From assembly GCF_014207435.1 (NCBI RefSeq), contig NZ_JACHGH010000014.1, forward strand, positions 24,072 through 88,071: DNA of 64,000 nucleotides. Direction: 5' to 3'. Positions within the stretch are counted from its first letter, which is position 1. Each line of letters begins with the position of its first letter. The notes beneath the pieces are model-generated. The model was not told the DNA's origin, searched no databases, and saw only the letters and a list, made by a program, of their open reading frames with translations. Position numbers and translations under genes: made by a program. Source of the stretch: Salirhabdus euzebyi (GTDB lineage Bacteria > Bacillota > Bacilli > Bacillales > Alkalibacillaceae). This document shows positions 17,127 to 26,652 of the stretch, piece by piece.

Positions 17127-17567
17127 ATGCTTGCCACTATAGAAATTGTTGAATTATTGGATGAGGCAGAGAACATTGGTAAAATGATTCTTCAATCAGA
17201 AACAATGAAAAATTTTGAAAGTGCTAAAAAGCGACTCCTTGAGGATAAAGAAGCTCAAGATCGTATAGCTGCTTTTCTTAAAATAAAAGATCAGTATGAA
17301 GACGTTCAACGTTTTGGCCGTTACCATCCTGATTATAGTACGATTATGAAGGAAGTAAGAACAGTGAAAAGAGAAATGGATGTTCATGAAACAGTTGCCG
17401 CTTATAAGCGAGCGGAAACAGAACTTCAGGCTCTTTTAGATGACGTAAGTGGCTTACTTGCTGAAACAGTTAGCCCTTCCATTAAGGTCCCGAGAGACGG
17501 TGCCGCATTTACAGACAAGGGCTGTGGTTGTGGAAGTGGCGGTTCTTGTGGTTGTAGAGCATCTTAA
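17127..17567 (+). CDS. ricF: RicF (YlbF), Fe-S protein of the RicAFT/Y-complex
   Basis: YlbF family, 146 residues. In B. subtilis RicF, RicA (YmcA) and RicT (YaaT) form a complex that carries iron-sulfur clusters, affects RNase Y-dependent mRNA processing and promotes sporulation, competence and biofilm formation. The body is all-helical (about residues 1-115). The tail has the cysteine cluster CGCGSGGSCGC, consistent with cluster binding. The start has a strong AAGGAGGTGA ribosome site. A terminator follows, so the gene ends its transcript. Confidence 0.93.
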   Translation: MLATIEIVELLDEAENIGKMILQSETMKNFESAKKRLLEDKEAQDRIAAFLKIKDQYEDVQRFGRYHPDYSTIMKEVRTVKREMDVHETVAAYKRAETELQALLDDVSGLLAETVSPSIKVPRDGAAFTDKGCGCGSGGSCGCRAS

Positions 17568-17584
17568 TAGAGTTTATTTTGTAT

Positions 17585-17623
17585 AAAAAACGTCTTCCTT
17601 CGATAAGAAAGAAGACGTTTTTC
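17585..17623 (+). terminator. Intrinsic terminator of ricF
   Basis: AAAAAACGTCTTC and GAAGACGTTTTT form the stem around a loop of about 13 bases, with a T run inside the 3' arm. Confidence 0.88.
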
Positions 17624-17703
17624 GTCATTATTCATACGTAAATAAATTGCTGAATGTTTAGATATTTGCTAAACTTAGTATAAAAAATGAATGGAGAAAA
17701 AAT

Positions 17704-17979
17704 ATGCTGACAAAAAGGCAAGGGCTGGTCATATGGTTACGTAATATGAAAAATGTCCGTAAGTTGCGTAAATATGGTCATATGATTTATGCATCCAAAA
17801 AGCAGAAATATATCCTCATATACGTAAATCAAGATGAAATAGAAGATTATATGAAAACAATTGAAGAATTACCTTTTGTCACAAAAGTGGAGCCTTCCTT
17901 TAAACCATTCATTAAAACGGAATATGAAAAGGCTTCGATAGATAAGGCGAAAGAATATGATATTAGGTTCGGAATGTAA
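17704..17979 (+). CDS. ylbG: YlbG family protein (UPF0298/DUF2129)
   Basis: A 91-residue basic cytosolic protein of the UPF0298 family, with the characteristic sequence KNVRKLRKYGHMIYASKK and a VTKVEPS segment. The function is not known. It has a GGAG ribosome site (ATGGAGAAAAAAT ATG), is transcribed alone and is closed by its own terminator. Confidence 0.88.
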   Translation: MLTKRQGLVIWLRNMKNVRKLRKYGHMIYASKKQKYILIYVNQDEIEDYMKTIEELPFVTKVEPSFKPFIKTEYEKASIDKAKEYDIRFGM

Positions 17980-18012
17980 AAAGTCATTGCTCTGATAGCA
18001 ATGGCTTTTTTT
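17978..18012. terminator. Terminator after ylbG, also facing the minus-strand gene
   Basis: AAAAAGTCATTGC and GCAATGGCTTTTTT form a stem (one G-T pair) around TCTGATA. A and T runs on both sides allow it to serve ylbG and the convergent gene at 18027-18416. Confidence 0.85.
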
Positions 18013-18026
18013 CTTTCTTCACAATT

Positions 18027-18416
18027 TTACTGTAAAGGAGCAATATAATGATTTGTACGAAGTATCGCAATCAAGTATTGGAAATAAAGTTCTCGTTCCC
18101 CAAAATGTGACGAAGGTTGAACTTGAATCGAAATCACTTTTTTATGTTGTTCTTCAGCAAGCTTCTCAAACATTTCATATCGCTTACTTGCTTTTACAGA
18201 TGGAGAAGGAATACCTTCTAAACAAATATAGATGGGTTGAAACTTGCCAGGATCTGTCGGGTTCATAACAATAGCTATAGATGTTTTTGACTCATCCTTT
18301 TTAGTTGAATGAAAAGCAATAAAATGCTTTACTCGATTTGACATTGTTTTTCCTAGGGTAAGTAGTTCGTAAAAATCTGCATACCCTTCACCTAATGGAA
18401 TAAATTTTTGAATCAT
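18027..18416 (-). CDS. Conserved hypothetical Bacillaceae protein
   Basis: A 129-residue soluble protein beginning MIQKFIPLGEGYADFYELL. I recognise the type as a conserved Bacillaceae family without assigned function (possibly DUF7147; low certainty on the number). It is not an enzyme I can identify; there is an alpha/beta pattern with strands such as SIAIVMNPTD and QPIYICLEG. I use the ATG at 18416 because AAGAGGTG precedes it; nine codons of open frame upstream have no ribosome site. It has no counterpart at this place in B. subtilis. It diverges from the unknown gene at 18653. Confidence 0.75.
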   Translation of the reverse strand: MIQKFIPLGEGYADFYELLTLGKTMSNRVKHFIAFHSTKKDESKTSIAIVMNPTDPGKFQPIYICLEGIPSPSVKASKRYEMFEKLAEEQHKKVISIQVQPSSHFGERELYFQYLIAILRTNHYIAPLQ

Positions 18417-18471
18417 TTTTTCACCTCTTAAGAAAATAATCATCCATCCTTACTGTAGCACGATTATAAGA

Positions 18472-18483
18472 TTGTCGAAAGTA
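18472..18483 (+). promoter_or_regulatory. Spo0A-box-like site between two uncharacterised divergent genes
   Basis: TTGTCGAAAGTA matches the TGTCGAA core of the Spo0A box and is identical over 12 bases to the site at 5616-5627 before ctaB. It lies 56 bases upstream of the minus-strand start at 18416 and 170 bases before the plus-strand start at 18653. Confidence 0.35.
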
Positions 18484-18652
18484 GTCTTGAAAAAGGAAAT
18501 GTTTTAAAGAAGCCCTGCACAGTTGCAACAGTATACCCTTTTTGTAAACATATGAAGAAGGATATAGTATCTTCTTGTACTATTAACAACTATACATATA
18601 AATATTGATAGTATAAAATATCACTAACTTATACACATCGGAGCGATAATCA

Positions 18653-20071
18653 ATGAGAAGAGTATGGTTTTGGAGTGTTTTCTTGCTTTTTATTTGTATC
18701 CTACTATTAACGTATCAATGGACTATTCGGGAGGCTCAATCATCCTTACCTTCTGAAAAAAAAGAGGTTGTTGTGCACGTCGAAATAATTGAAAAGAACA
18801 ACAAACTTGTTATAACAAATATATTTGAGGAGTTAGAAGAAGTAAGCTATGAGCTTAAACTCCCAGAAAATTTTTCTGAATTAACATGTAGTGTAAGAGA
18901 TAATAAAGAGGCTTGCTCAATAGAAGATAACCAATTGACTGGTACGTATGATGGACCAGTAATGATTTCTTATCATGTTCCAATAGAGCAAAAGGATATT
19001 TTTCTTTTGTCCGATTGGCAAGCTGCTATATTTATGAAAAAGGAAAAAATTCCATTGTCAACAACTGTCTCCCTAACAGCGCCTGTTGATTCTGAGTATA
19101 AATGGGTGATGAGTAGGACGAAGGATAATACCCCTGTTCAAAAGGAATTAATAACATTTTTTGAATGGAAAATACCTAGTCTAATACAATCTCCTACATT
19201 GTTTCGAGTCCCTATAGATTATCAATATGTATACGAATATGAGCAAATAAAGTGGCTTGCAAAAACACCCTTGGATAAAAATCAAGTAATAAATCGTTTA
19301 CCTAAGGGGTATAATGCTTCTGCTTTCATCTTGATTGATAAAGCTTTACCAGTAAACATATCGGAGCATTACATCAGTTTACCTAATGTAAGTGATTATT
19401 CCCTAGAGGCTGCTTTATTAGAAAGTTTTATAAAACAAAAAATGCGTGTTTCAGAAGACGAACAATGGATCTTAAATGTTATTGCAAGTACTTTGTATAA
19501 TCAGCAGGTCAATACAGAAAGAGAACAAAAACTAACTGCTTCCTTAGCAAATGCACTTGATAGAAAAAAAGTAGATTGGGAGTTACTACTGTATGAAATG
19601 ACGTTTTTAGAAGAAAAAAGTTTGGCAAAAATAATAGATGACTCGCTTACAGAAATTTTTGAACAAGAGGTCGCTTTTTTTTCACTTAATCACAACAATG
19701 AAAATATAGTTCCTTTTTATTTATTGGATACACGGACAGTTTTTTGGAATGAAAGTAAAGTCGAGAAGAAATGGTACCCTATTATACTTAAACAGCAACT
19801 TTATTTTCCTATAGCAGGAATTGTTTTGATTGGGGACATGGAGTTGTATGTGCTAGAAGATAAAACAGAATTTATTATAAGAAATGGTACGAATACTTAC
19901 CGTTTATACTTAAATGAAAATACGTATATATATAACGAAGAGCAATATGGGTTTATGGACGATTGGTTAATAAATAATAATGATGAGATTTACCTTCATA
20001 AAGATGGAATTAAGCAGATTTTCAAAATAGATGTTCAGGAAGATAATCGTTCTATACGATTGGATCAATAA
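18653..20071 (+). CDS. Uncharacterised exported or membrane-anchored protein
   Basis: 472 residues, family not recognised. The N-terminus RRVWFWSVFLLFICILLLTY is a single hydrophobic segment followed by a long hydrophilic body, so the protein is probably anchored outside the membrane. Two cysteines about a dozen residues apart (LTCSV and EACSIE, near residues 79 and 90) could form a disulfide. The last 120 residues are rich in short beta strands (VLIGDMELYVLEDKTEFII), which recalls stalk-type or copper amine oxidase N-terminal-like domains, but this is only a resemblance. ATG follows GGAGCGATAATCA. B. subtilis has no gene here between ylbG and ylbH. Codon use looks like that of its neighbours. 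Confidence 0.8.
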   Translation: MRRVWFWSVFLLFICILLLTYQWTIREAQSSLPSEKKEVVVHVEIIEKNNKLVITNIFEELEEVSYELKLPENFSELTCSVRDNKEACSIEDNQLTGTYDGPVMISYHVPIEQKDIFLLSDWQAAIFMKKEKIPLSTTVSLTAPVDSEYKWVMSRTKDNTPVQKELITFFEWKIPSLIQSPTLFRVPIDYQYVYEYEQIKWLAKTPLDKNQVINRLPKGYNASAFILIDKALPVNISEHYISLPNVSDYSLEAALLESFIKQKMRVSEDEQWILNVIASTLYNQQVNTEREQKLTASLANALDRKKVDWELLLYEMTFLEEKSLAKIIDDSLTEIFEQEVAFFSLNHNNENIVPFYLLDTRTVFWNESKVEKKWYPIILKQQLYFPIAGIVLIGDMELYVLEDKTEFIIRNGTNTYRLYLNENTYIYNEEQYGFMDDWLINNNDEIYLHKDGIKQIFKIDVQEDNRSIRLDQ

Positions 20072-20404
20072 ATAGCCTATTCACCAACGAGCTGAAATAG
20101 AGATATGTATATATAATGACTAAAAAAAATGCCTGCAGAATACTTTCCGCAGGCTCTCTTTGACTATACAAAGAGATCAAAAAAGGGAGAGGAGAAACCG
20201 GAGGAAGAACTTATGGGGAAACGTAAGTCTTCTCCGTTTAGAACGAATTACTTCGTCCTCATCTATCATTGTGACCATAGGTTAGATTTCTTATTCATGT
20301 TTGTTTATTTTTTTGTTGGGATTTTTCGCTCGTTGGATAACTATATTTTTTATCTTTAATTGTGATAGGATAAGTTCGAGAATACTTATTGGAGTGAAAT
20401 GCTA
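20072..20404. other. 333-base gap with an orphan minus-strand terminator and marginal small ORFs
   Basis: No recognised gene. A plus-strand frame from ATG 20213 to 20359 would give 48 residues with a hydrophobic end, and has a good CGGAGGAAG ribosome site. A minus-strand frame (start near 20275, stop at about 20171-20173) would give about 34 basic residues with no clear ribosome site. The minus-strand terminator listed next argues that some RNA comes from the minus strand. The sequence alone does not decide whether either peptide is made. Confidence 0.4.
20121..20156 (-). terminator. Minus-strand intrinsic terminator without an assigned gene
   Basis: GCCTGC-A-GAA and TTC-C-GCAGGC pair with one internal mismatch. 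On the minus strand the hairpin is followed by eight T residues (plus-strand A run at 20123-20129); on the plus strand the following bases are TCTCTTTG, a poor T run. The direction is therefore away from rsmD. Confidence 0.7.
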
Positions 20405-21458
<1,054 letters not shown>

Positions 21459-21554
21459 CAAACAAACGAATATAACACCCTTTACCCTCCGAAAAGTATA
21501 TGTTAGTAAAGGCGTATTGACTTCTTCTCCAAACACTTCACGCTTTGATGAAAG

Positions 21555-21605
21555 AAAAAGAGCTGTCGCAAAAGTTATTTTATCACTTTTGGTCAGCTCT
21601 TTTTC
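21555..21605. terminator. Bidirectional terminator between coaD and ylbJ
   Basis: GAAAAAGAGCTG and CAGCTCTTTTTC form the outer stem, extended by AAAAGT/ACTTTT inside. A and T runs flank both ends. Confidence 0.88.
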
Positions 21606-21613
21606 TATTTCCA

Positions 21614-22819
21614 TTATGTTGTCATACGACGTTTATATAAGGTGATAATCCCGATTAAGATACAAAGCATAGTAAAAATTGGTCCGAAGTGCTGGAAAAA
21701 TTCCAATATTTCACTCCAAATAGATATACCTTTTGGTTCTCCGCTAACAGGTAGATCCCCTGTTTGAACCGTATTTTGATCAATATATAGTGGCTTGAAT
21801 AAGATAATCGCTAATACACTAGCAAATACTCCATGTAATAAACGGGCAAAAAAGTAAGGAGCAAAACGAATATCTGTTTCTGCTAAAATACTTGCGACTT
21901 GTGCTTGAACGGAAAAGCCATTAAAGCCGAGTACAAAAGAAACTAAAATAACCTGCTGCAGTAAAGTGGCTTGGTCTGTTTGGGCGGTCATTTGAGCTCC
22001 TAGTGTAATTTCAAATAATCCTGATATGAAAGGAAGAGCTAATTCATTGGGAAGCCCTAATATTGCAAAAATAAAGTGAAAGATATTCGCGATAAAGGGT
22101 GTAATGTTAACGAGAAATAATAACTTATTCATAACAGAAAAGATAATAATAAATCCGCCAATCATCATTAACGTTTGAATGGAATTAACTACTGCATCCC
22201 CAAATATCTTTCCAAAAGGACGTTGATCACTAATTCTCGTAATGTGTAAAACATGAAAGGCTCTCCGAATCGAAAACCTAGGTCTTTTCGTTTTGGAATT
22301 AAATTCGTTTTTCCCGTAAAATCTCATACAAATTCCTACAAAAAAATTCCCAACATAATGACAAGCAGCAAGAAGTATACCTAACTTCGGATCATGAAAA
22401 AATCCTACCGAAATGGCCCCAATAATAAATAGTGGATTTGAGGCATTAGTAAAGGATACAAGTCTTTCTGCCTCAATTTTGGAAATTTGCCTCTCTTGTC
22501 TTAATCTTGCAGTCAATTTAGCTCCAGAAGGATAACCACTAGCCATTCCCATCGCCCAAACAAATCCACCAGCTCCTGGAACATTAAATAAAGGTCTCAT
22601 AAATGGTTCACATAAAATACCAAAGAATTTAACAACGCCAAAAGCAATTAATAGCTCAGACGTAATAAAAAATGGTAAAAGGGAGGGAAAAACAATTTCC
22701 CACCATAAATCTAGTCCCCGTAGGGATGCTTCTAACGCATCTTTTGGAAACTGAATTAATGCTACACCTAGAAATATAACGCCTGATGCAAGCAGTAAAG
22801 ATTTAAATTTTCCATTCAT
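21614..22819 (-). CDS. ylbJ: Sporulation integral membrane protein YlbJ
   Basis: A 401-residue membrane protein with about eight helices of the YlbJ/nucleoside-recognition (gate) family. The markers are SLLPFFITSELLIAFG and MGMASGYPSGAKLTARLRQ, partly quoted. In B. subtilis ylbJ is expressed in the mother cell under sigma E and is needed for proper spore coat and heat resistance. The transported or recognised molecule is unknown. The ATG at 22819 follows a strong GGAGG site (minus strand). It is divergent from ylbK. Confidence 0.94.
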   Translation of the reverse strand: MNGKFKSLLLASGVIFLGVALIQFPKDALEASLRGLDLWWEIVFPSLLPFFITSELLIAFGVVKFFGILCEPFMRPLFNVPGAGGFVWAMGMASGYPSGAKLTARLRQERQISKIEAERLVSFTNASNPLFIIGAISVGFFHDPKLGILLAACHYVGNFFVGICMRFYGKNEFNSKTKRPRFSIRRAFHVLHITRISDQRPFGKIFGDAVVNSIQTLMMIGGFIIIFSVMNKLLFLVNITPFIANIFHFIFAILGLPNELALPFISGLFEITLGAQMTAQTDQATLLQQVILVSFVLGFNGFSVQAQVASILAETDIRFAPYFFARLLHGVFASVLAIILFKPLYIDQNTVQTGDLPVSGEPKGISIWSEILEFFQHFGPIFTMLCILIGIITLYKRRMTT

Positions 22820-23085
22820 CTAGCAGATCCTCCTGCCCTCGTGATTGTTATGAAAAAATAATGTTTAGTTCTTAATGGTGTATGTTAATCCCAAACATTC
22901 TCCGTTTCGAGGGGAAATTAAGGTATATTGAGATTATCTGTACGAATAGATGTTTAGATAGTAAAATGTTGTTTAGGAAAAACCCCCTTTTTCCATCGTA
23001 CAAGCATGCTACTATACCACTATACGCTCATGAATGTTTTTGTTATGCATAAATATGTTAAAAAAGAGTTGGAAGGGGTATGGTA

Positions 23086-23868
23086 ATGGGGAGGCCAACA
23101 GTAGGTCTAGCGCTTGGTTCTGGTGGGGCTAGAGGATTTTCCCATTTAGGCGTAATAAAAGTTTTGGAAAAAAACAATATACCGATTGACTATATAGCAG
23201 GAAGTAGTATGGGTGCATTGATTGGGGCATTATATGGAGCTGGTCAAAAGATAGATCATTTGTATCAACTTGCAAAGGTTTTTAAAAGAAAATATTTTTT
23301 TGATGTTGGTGTCCCAAAAATGGGACTTGTCCAAGGAAACAGAATTACTGAATATGTTCGTTTGTTTACATATGGCAAGAAACTAGAAGATTTCATCATC
23401 CCTGTCGCCATAATTGCAACAGAATTAAAAACGGGTAAAAAGGTTATTTTTAAAGAAGGGGATGCTGCTGATGCTGTAAGGGCGAGCATTTCCATCCCAG
23501 GAATATTTGTGCCAAAAACTATTCAAAGTCAATTGTTAATTGATGGTGGTGTAATCGATCGAGTTCCTGTCTCTACAGTGCGTGATATGGGGGCTGACAT
23601 TATTATTGCAGTAGATTGTGCGCATTATAAGCCTAATGCGGAAATACAATCAATATATGATGTCATTATTCAAAGTATTGATATTATGCAGGATGAAATC
23701 GTAAAAAAAACAGTGATGGATGCAGATATATTATTGCAACCGGATGTTTCCGAATATAGTTCCATGGCCTTTACTAATATTCCAGATATAATTACAGAAG
23801 GGGAAAAAGAGACAGATAGTCAAATAGACAAAATTTTAAAGCTTGTGAATGACTGGAAGGAGAAATAA
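23086..23868 (+). CDS. ylbK: Patatin-like phospholipase / NTE family esterase (YlbK)
   Basis: A 260-residue serine esterase of the patatin-like family. The oxyanion loop GSGGARGFSHLGV is at the start, the nucleophile elbow is GSSMG (Ser41), and the catalytic aspartate is in DGG (Asp153), the complete Ser-Asp dyad. Substrates are probably membrane lipids or lysophospholipids, but this is inferred from the family. An alternative ATG two codons upstream (23080) is too close to GGAAGG. The stop is one base before the ylbL start, so the two are coupled. Confidence 0.92.
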   Translation: MGRPTVGLALGSGGARGFSHLGVIKVLEKNNIPIDYIAGSSMGALIGALYGAGQKIDHLYQLAKVFKRKYFFDVGVPKMGLVQGNRITEYVRLFTYGKKLEDFIIPVAIIATELKTGKKVIFKEGDAADAVRASISIPGIFVPKTIQSQLLIDGGVIDRVPVSTVRDMGADIIIAVDCAHYKPNAEIQSIYDVIIQSIDIMQDEIVKKTVMDADILLQPDVSEYSSMAFTNIPDIITEGEKETDSQIDKILKLVNDWKEK

Positions 23869-23869
23869 A

Positions 23870-24898
23870 ATGAAACAACGCATAACCCAACTAATCTTTG
23901 CAACTTTAGTCCTTATAGCAATAATCTTTTTAACAACTTATAAATTGCCCTACTATATTTATCAACCAGGGAATGCGTCCCCTCTTAACCCGATGATTGA
24001 CATAGAGGGGAGTCAAAATAGTAAAGGAGATATGCATCTTGTAACGGTTAGAGGCGGTCAAGCTACACCAATCTATTATTTATGGGCCAAACTAAAGCCG
24101 TTTTATCAAATATATCCACTAGAAGAAATAAGACCTGAAGGAATTAGTCAAGAAGAATATAACCATATTCAAATTGAATATATGGAATCATCTCAGGATC
24201 AAGCTATAGCTGTTGCTTTTAAGGCAGCAAATAAAGAAGTGCAATATGAGTTTGACGGGGTTTTTGTCTCTTATGTTGATGATGAAATGCCTGCAGCACA
24301 GGTTTTACAAGGTGGGGACGAAATTCTTTCTGTAGATGGTCAGTTAGTAGAACAAACTGAGGATTTATCTCAATATGTTGGTTCATTGGATGTAAATGAA
24401 ACGGTACATTTAACCTTGCTTAGAAATGGTAGTGAGGTAGAAGTAGATGTTGGATTAGCTACATTTCCTGAAAATCCTGACAAAGTTGGGATGGGAGTAG
24501 GACTTGTAACGAAGAGAAATGTCGTTACAGAACCTGAAGTAATATTTAACAGCGGTGAAATAGGTGGACCAAGTGCCGGATTAATGTTTAGTTTAGAAAT
24601 ATTCGATCGTATTACTCCGGTAGATTATACGAAGGGGTACCAAATTTGTGGAACAGGGACTATTGATGGTGATGGAATCGTTGGAAGAATCGGTGGGATT
24701 GATAAAAAAGTAGTTGCTTCTGATCAGGATGGCTGTGATGTGTTTTTTGCACCTAATGAAGAAGGGGCTATTGAATCCAATTATAGTGTAGCTTCTCAGA
24801 CTGCTAAAGAAATTGAAACAGATATGGTTGTAGTACCAATAGATACATTTGATGAGGCAGTAGATTACTTAGAAAAGCTTCAACCAAAATCAGCCTAA
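23870..24898 (+). CDS. ylbL: YlbL, PDZ and Lon-type (S16) protease domain protein
   Basis: A 342-residue protein with an N-terminal membrane anchor (about 7-25), a PDZ domain (about 110-200) and a C-terminal Lon-type protease domain without an ATPase. The catalytic dyad is visible as GGPSAG (Ser235) and IGGIDKK (Lys280). Orientation of the anchor puts the protease outside the cell. B. subtilis YlbL has been linked to degradation of the division inhibitor YneA together with CtpA. The start at 23870 follows AAGGAGAAATAAA; an upstream ATG at 23849 is inside ylbK. A terminator follows. Confidence 0.93.
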   Translation: MKQRITQLIFATLVLIAIIFLTTYKLPYYIYQPGNASPLNPMIDIEGSQNSKGDMHLVTVRGGQATPIYYLWAKLKPFYQIYPLEEIRPEGISQEEYNHIQIEYMESSQDQAIAVAFKAANKEVQYEFDGVFVSYVDDEMPAAQVLQGGDEILSVDGQLVEQTEDLSQYVGSLDVNETVHLTLLRNGSEVEVDVGLATFPENPDKVGMGVGLVTKRNVVTEPEVIFNSGEIGGPSAGLMFSLEIFDRITPVDYTKGYQICGTGTIDGDGIVGRIGGIDKKVVASDQDGCDVFFAPNEEGAIESNYSVASQTAKEIETDMVVVPIDTFDEAVDYLEKLQPKSA

Positions 24899-24901
24899 AA
24901 G

Positions 24902-24942
24902 AAAACCCCTGCATCTGTATGGACCAGATGGCAGGGGTTTTG
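24902..24942 (+). terminator. Intrinsic terminator of ylbKL
   Basis: AAAACCCCTGC-ATCTG and CAGAT-GGCAGGGGTTTT form a long GC-rich stem followed by TGACTTT. The location is four bases after the ylbL stop. Confidence 0.9.
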
Positions 24943-24987
24943 ACTTTAATTAAGGTTCTTTTCGAAAAGATTATTTGTTTCGCATTT

Positions 24988-25402
24988 GATAGAAAATGAG
25001 ACTTAACTTTTACAGGAATTGCTCTTTGAAGCAGCTGGGTGCTAAACGGCCGCTCCGGCAGAATACTTCGCGCACCTTAGGGCACGGCCTCAGCCTCCTC
25101 GCGGAAAAGCACCGCTGGCGGGGTCTTCAGACACGTGCTGTCCCGCTGGAGTCTTCGTATTCGGCCTACGCTAGTAGTAATTTTCTGATTCAAGATTAGT
25201 GATAATCATAAAGCCATCTATGAGAGTGCTGTATTTGGCTATATTTCGACTCTGTCCCAATCATTAGTACTTTGAATTAAAACAAGTCATGAAGCACATT
25301 TTGAGCGAAGGAATACACGTGGACTCCAGCGCGAGCCGGCTGAAAGCGTAGTGTATTTCCGTAGCGGTAGGAATTACACATATTAAGTTACGTCGCAGTT
25401 TA
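24988..25402. repeat. Long copy of a GC-rich dispersed intergenic repeat
   Basis: The gap between ylbL and tmcAL is filled by a sequence unlike its AT-rich surroundings. The left 90 bases (24988-25077, starting GATAGAAAATGA) and the right 60 bases (25342-25402, ending GCAGTTTA) are nearly identical to the two halves of the repeat at 39313-39478. Here the halves are separated by about 265 further bases. These include a GC-rich block (about 25076-25165) and an inverted pair CGCTGGAGTC / GACTCCAGCG. The outer parts carry ACTTAA and TTAAGT in inverted orientation. No transposase is present. Short frames inside look non-coding. Confidence 0.85.
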
Positions 25403-25437
25403 AATAAATAACGCAACAAAGCTTTTAACATGCATGC

Positions 25438-26652
25438 TTAATTTAAAATGATAGGTGCTTCTATATCTCTGTTTTTTACTCGGGCTCTTTTTTTTGCTTC
25501 AACAGCAAGGTAATAACTATGGTTTGCTCTTTCTTCTATCGTCAAATAAGGATGATCAAATTGTTGCAGCTTTGATACGAGAGGGATATCCAAATTCTTT
25601 TTTCTCTCATTTATGTACTGACGACCTTTTTCATTCATTCCAAGTATCCTTATATAAGGAATGGACTTTAACATATGAATAGATTCCATTTCTAACTTAG
25701 TTGTCATCGTTAGTAAGTGAACAAACATCCGCTGAAGCCTTGTCCACGTATATCTTTTCGTTTTTAAAAGTTCCATCCAATGCTGAAAGGACTCTGCATG
25801 ATTTACCGTTTTCTTTAAACGGTATTCCAATCCTTCTTCCATTCCATGAATAGTTCGAAGGGTTTCTAAATCTAACGTCCAAACAGTATGCTGTAACAAA
25901 GTGAAATAATGCTCCCAATGATGTAGCACACTCGTTTTTTCGAGGTATGTAAGAAAAGCATGATAAGTTGATAAAGGAATGGCGCTTTTCGCTTTTTCAC
26001 TAAGATTTTTTGAAGAAATGATTTCTCTGCGTATACTTGTTGCACTTGCAATTTGATTTTCAATTTCTTCATCATGGTATTGACTTTTTGTTCGTTGAAT
26101 AGTCTCAGGCTTGAGGGAAGTTTTTAAATCAAAAATAGATTTTACGTAACTAAACCCTAAAATATTGTTTGGTTGTGAAAGGTTTAGTTCATTTGTCGTT
26201 AAATTAATTTGTTCATAAGCTCTACGGCTAGCTTCTGGAAACGATAGGCCTTCTTTAAGCCCTATTTGTAACTGATAAGTAAAATTACCTTCATTCTGCT
26301 TAAAGTGGCTGTAAGCGTTATGAAACGGAGTTATGTCGCCCTGTTCACTCCCGAAGCAAACGGTATCGACTTGAAGAGCATCTAAGGTTAAAATGGCACC
26401 CTTTGCAAACAAATCAGCATGTTGGACAGCGAAAACATAGGGTAATTCCACGACTAAATCAACGCCAGTTTGAAGAGCCGCTTCTGCTCGATGCCATTTG
26501 TCTAAAATAGCAGGTTCTCCTCTTTGCAAAAAATTACCACTCATAACAGCTACCACACAGTCTGCGTTTGTTTTCTTTTTGGATGACTCCAGATGATATA
26601 CATGTCCATTATGAAATGGATTATATTCCACAATAAGCCCACAAGCTTTCAT
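25438..26652 (-). CDS. tmcAL: tRNA(Met) cytidine acetate ligase
   Basis: TmcAL (B. subtilis YlbM) makes N4-acetylcytidine at the wobble base of elongator tRNA-Met from acetate and ATP. The 404-residue protein has the nucleotidyltransferase start GLIVEYNPFHNGHVYHL with the HxGH site, and MSGNFLQRGEPA and SATSIRREI segments found in the family. The start at 26652 has an AAGGAGTG site. It is transcribed away from ylbN-rpmF and runs into the repeat region; no clear terminator of its own was seen. Confidence 0.95.
   Translation of the reverse strand: MKACGLIVEYNPFHNGHVYHLESSKKKTNADCVVAVMSGNFLQRGEPAILDKWHRAEAALQTGVDLVVELPYVFAVQHADLFAKGAILTLDALQVDTVCFGSEQGDITPFHNAYSHFKQNEGNFTYQLQIGLKEGLSFPEASRRAYEQINLTTNELNLSQPNNILGFSYVKSIFDLKTSLKPETIQRTKSQYHDEEIENQIASATSIRREIISSKNLSEKAKSAIPLSTYHAFLTYLEKTSVLHHWEHYFTLLQHTVWTLDLETLRTIHGMEEGLEYRLKKTVNHAESFQHWMELLKTKRYTWTRLQRMFVHLLTMTTKLEMESIHMLKSIPYIRILGMNEKGRQYINERKKNLDIPLVSKLQQFDHPYLTIEERANHSYYLAVEAKKRARVKNRDIEAPIILN

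Noticed and set aside
24996..25199. Plus-strand frame of 67 codons in the long repeat
   Set aside because: The repeat at 39 kb does not keep the frame; the sequence behaves as non-coding.
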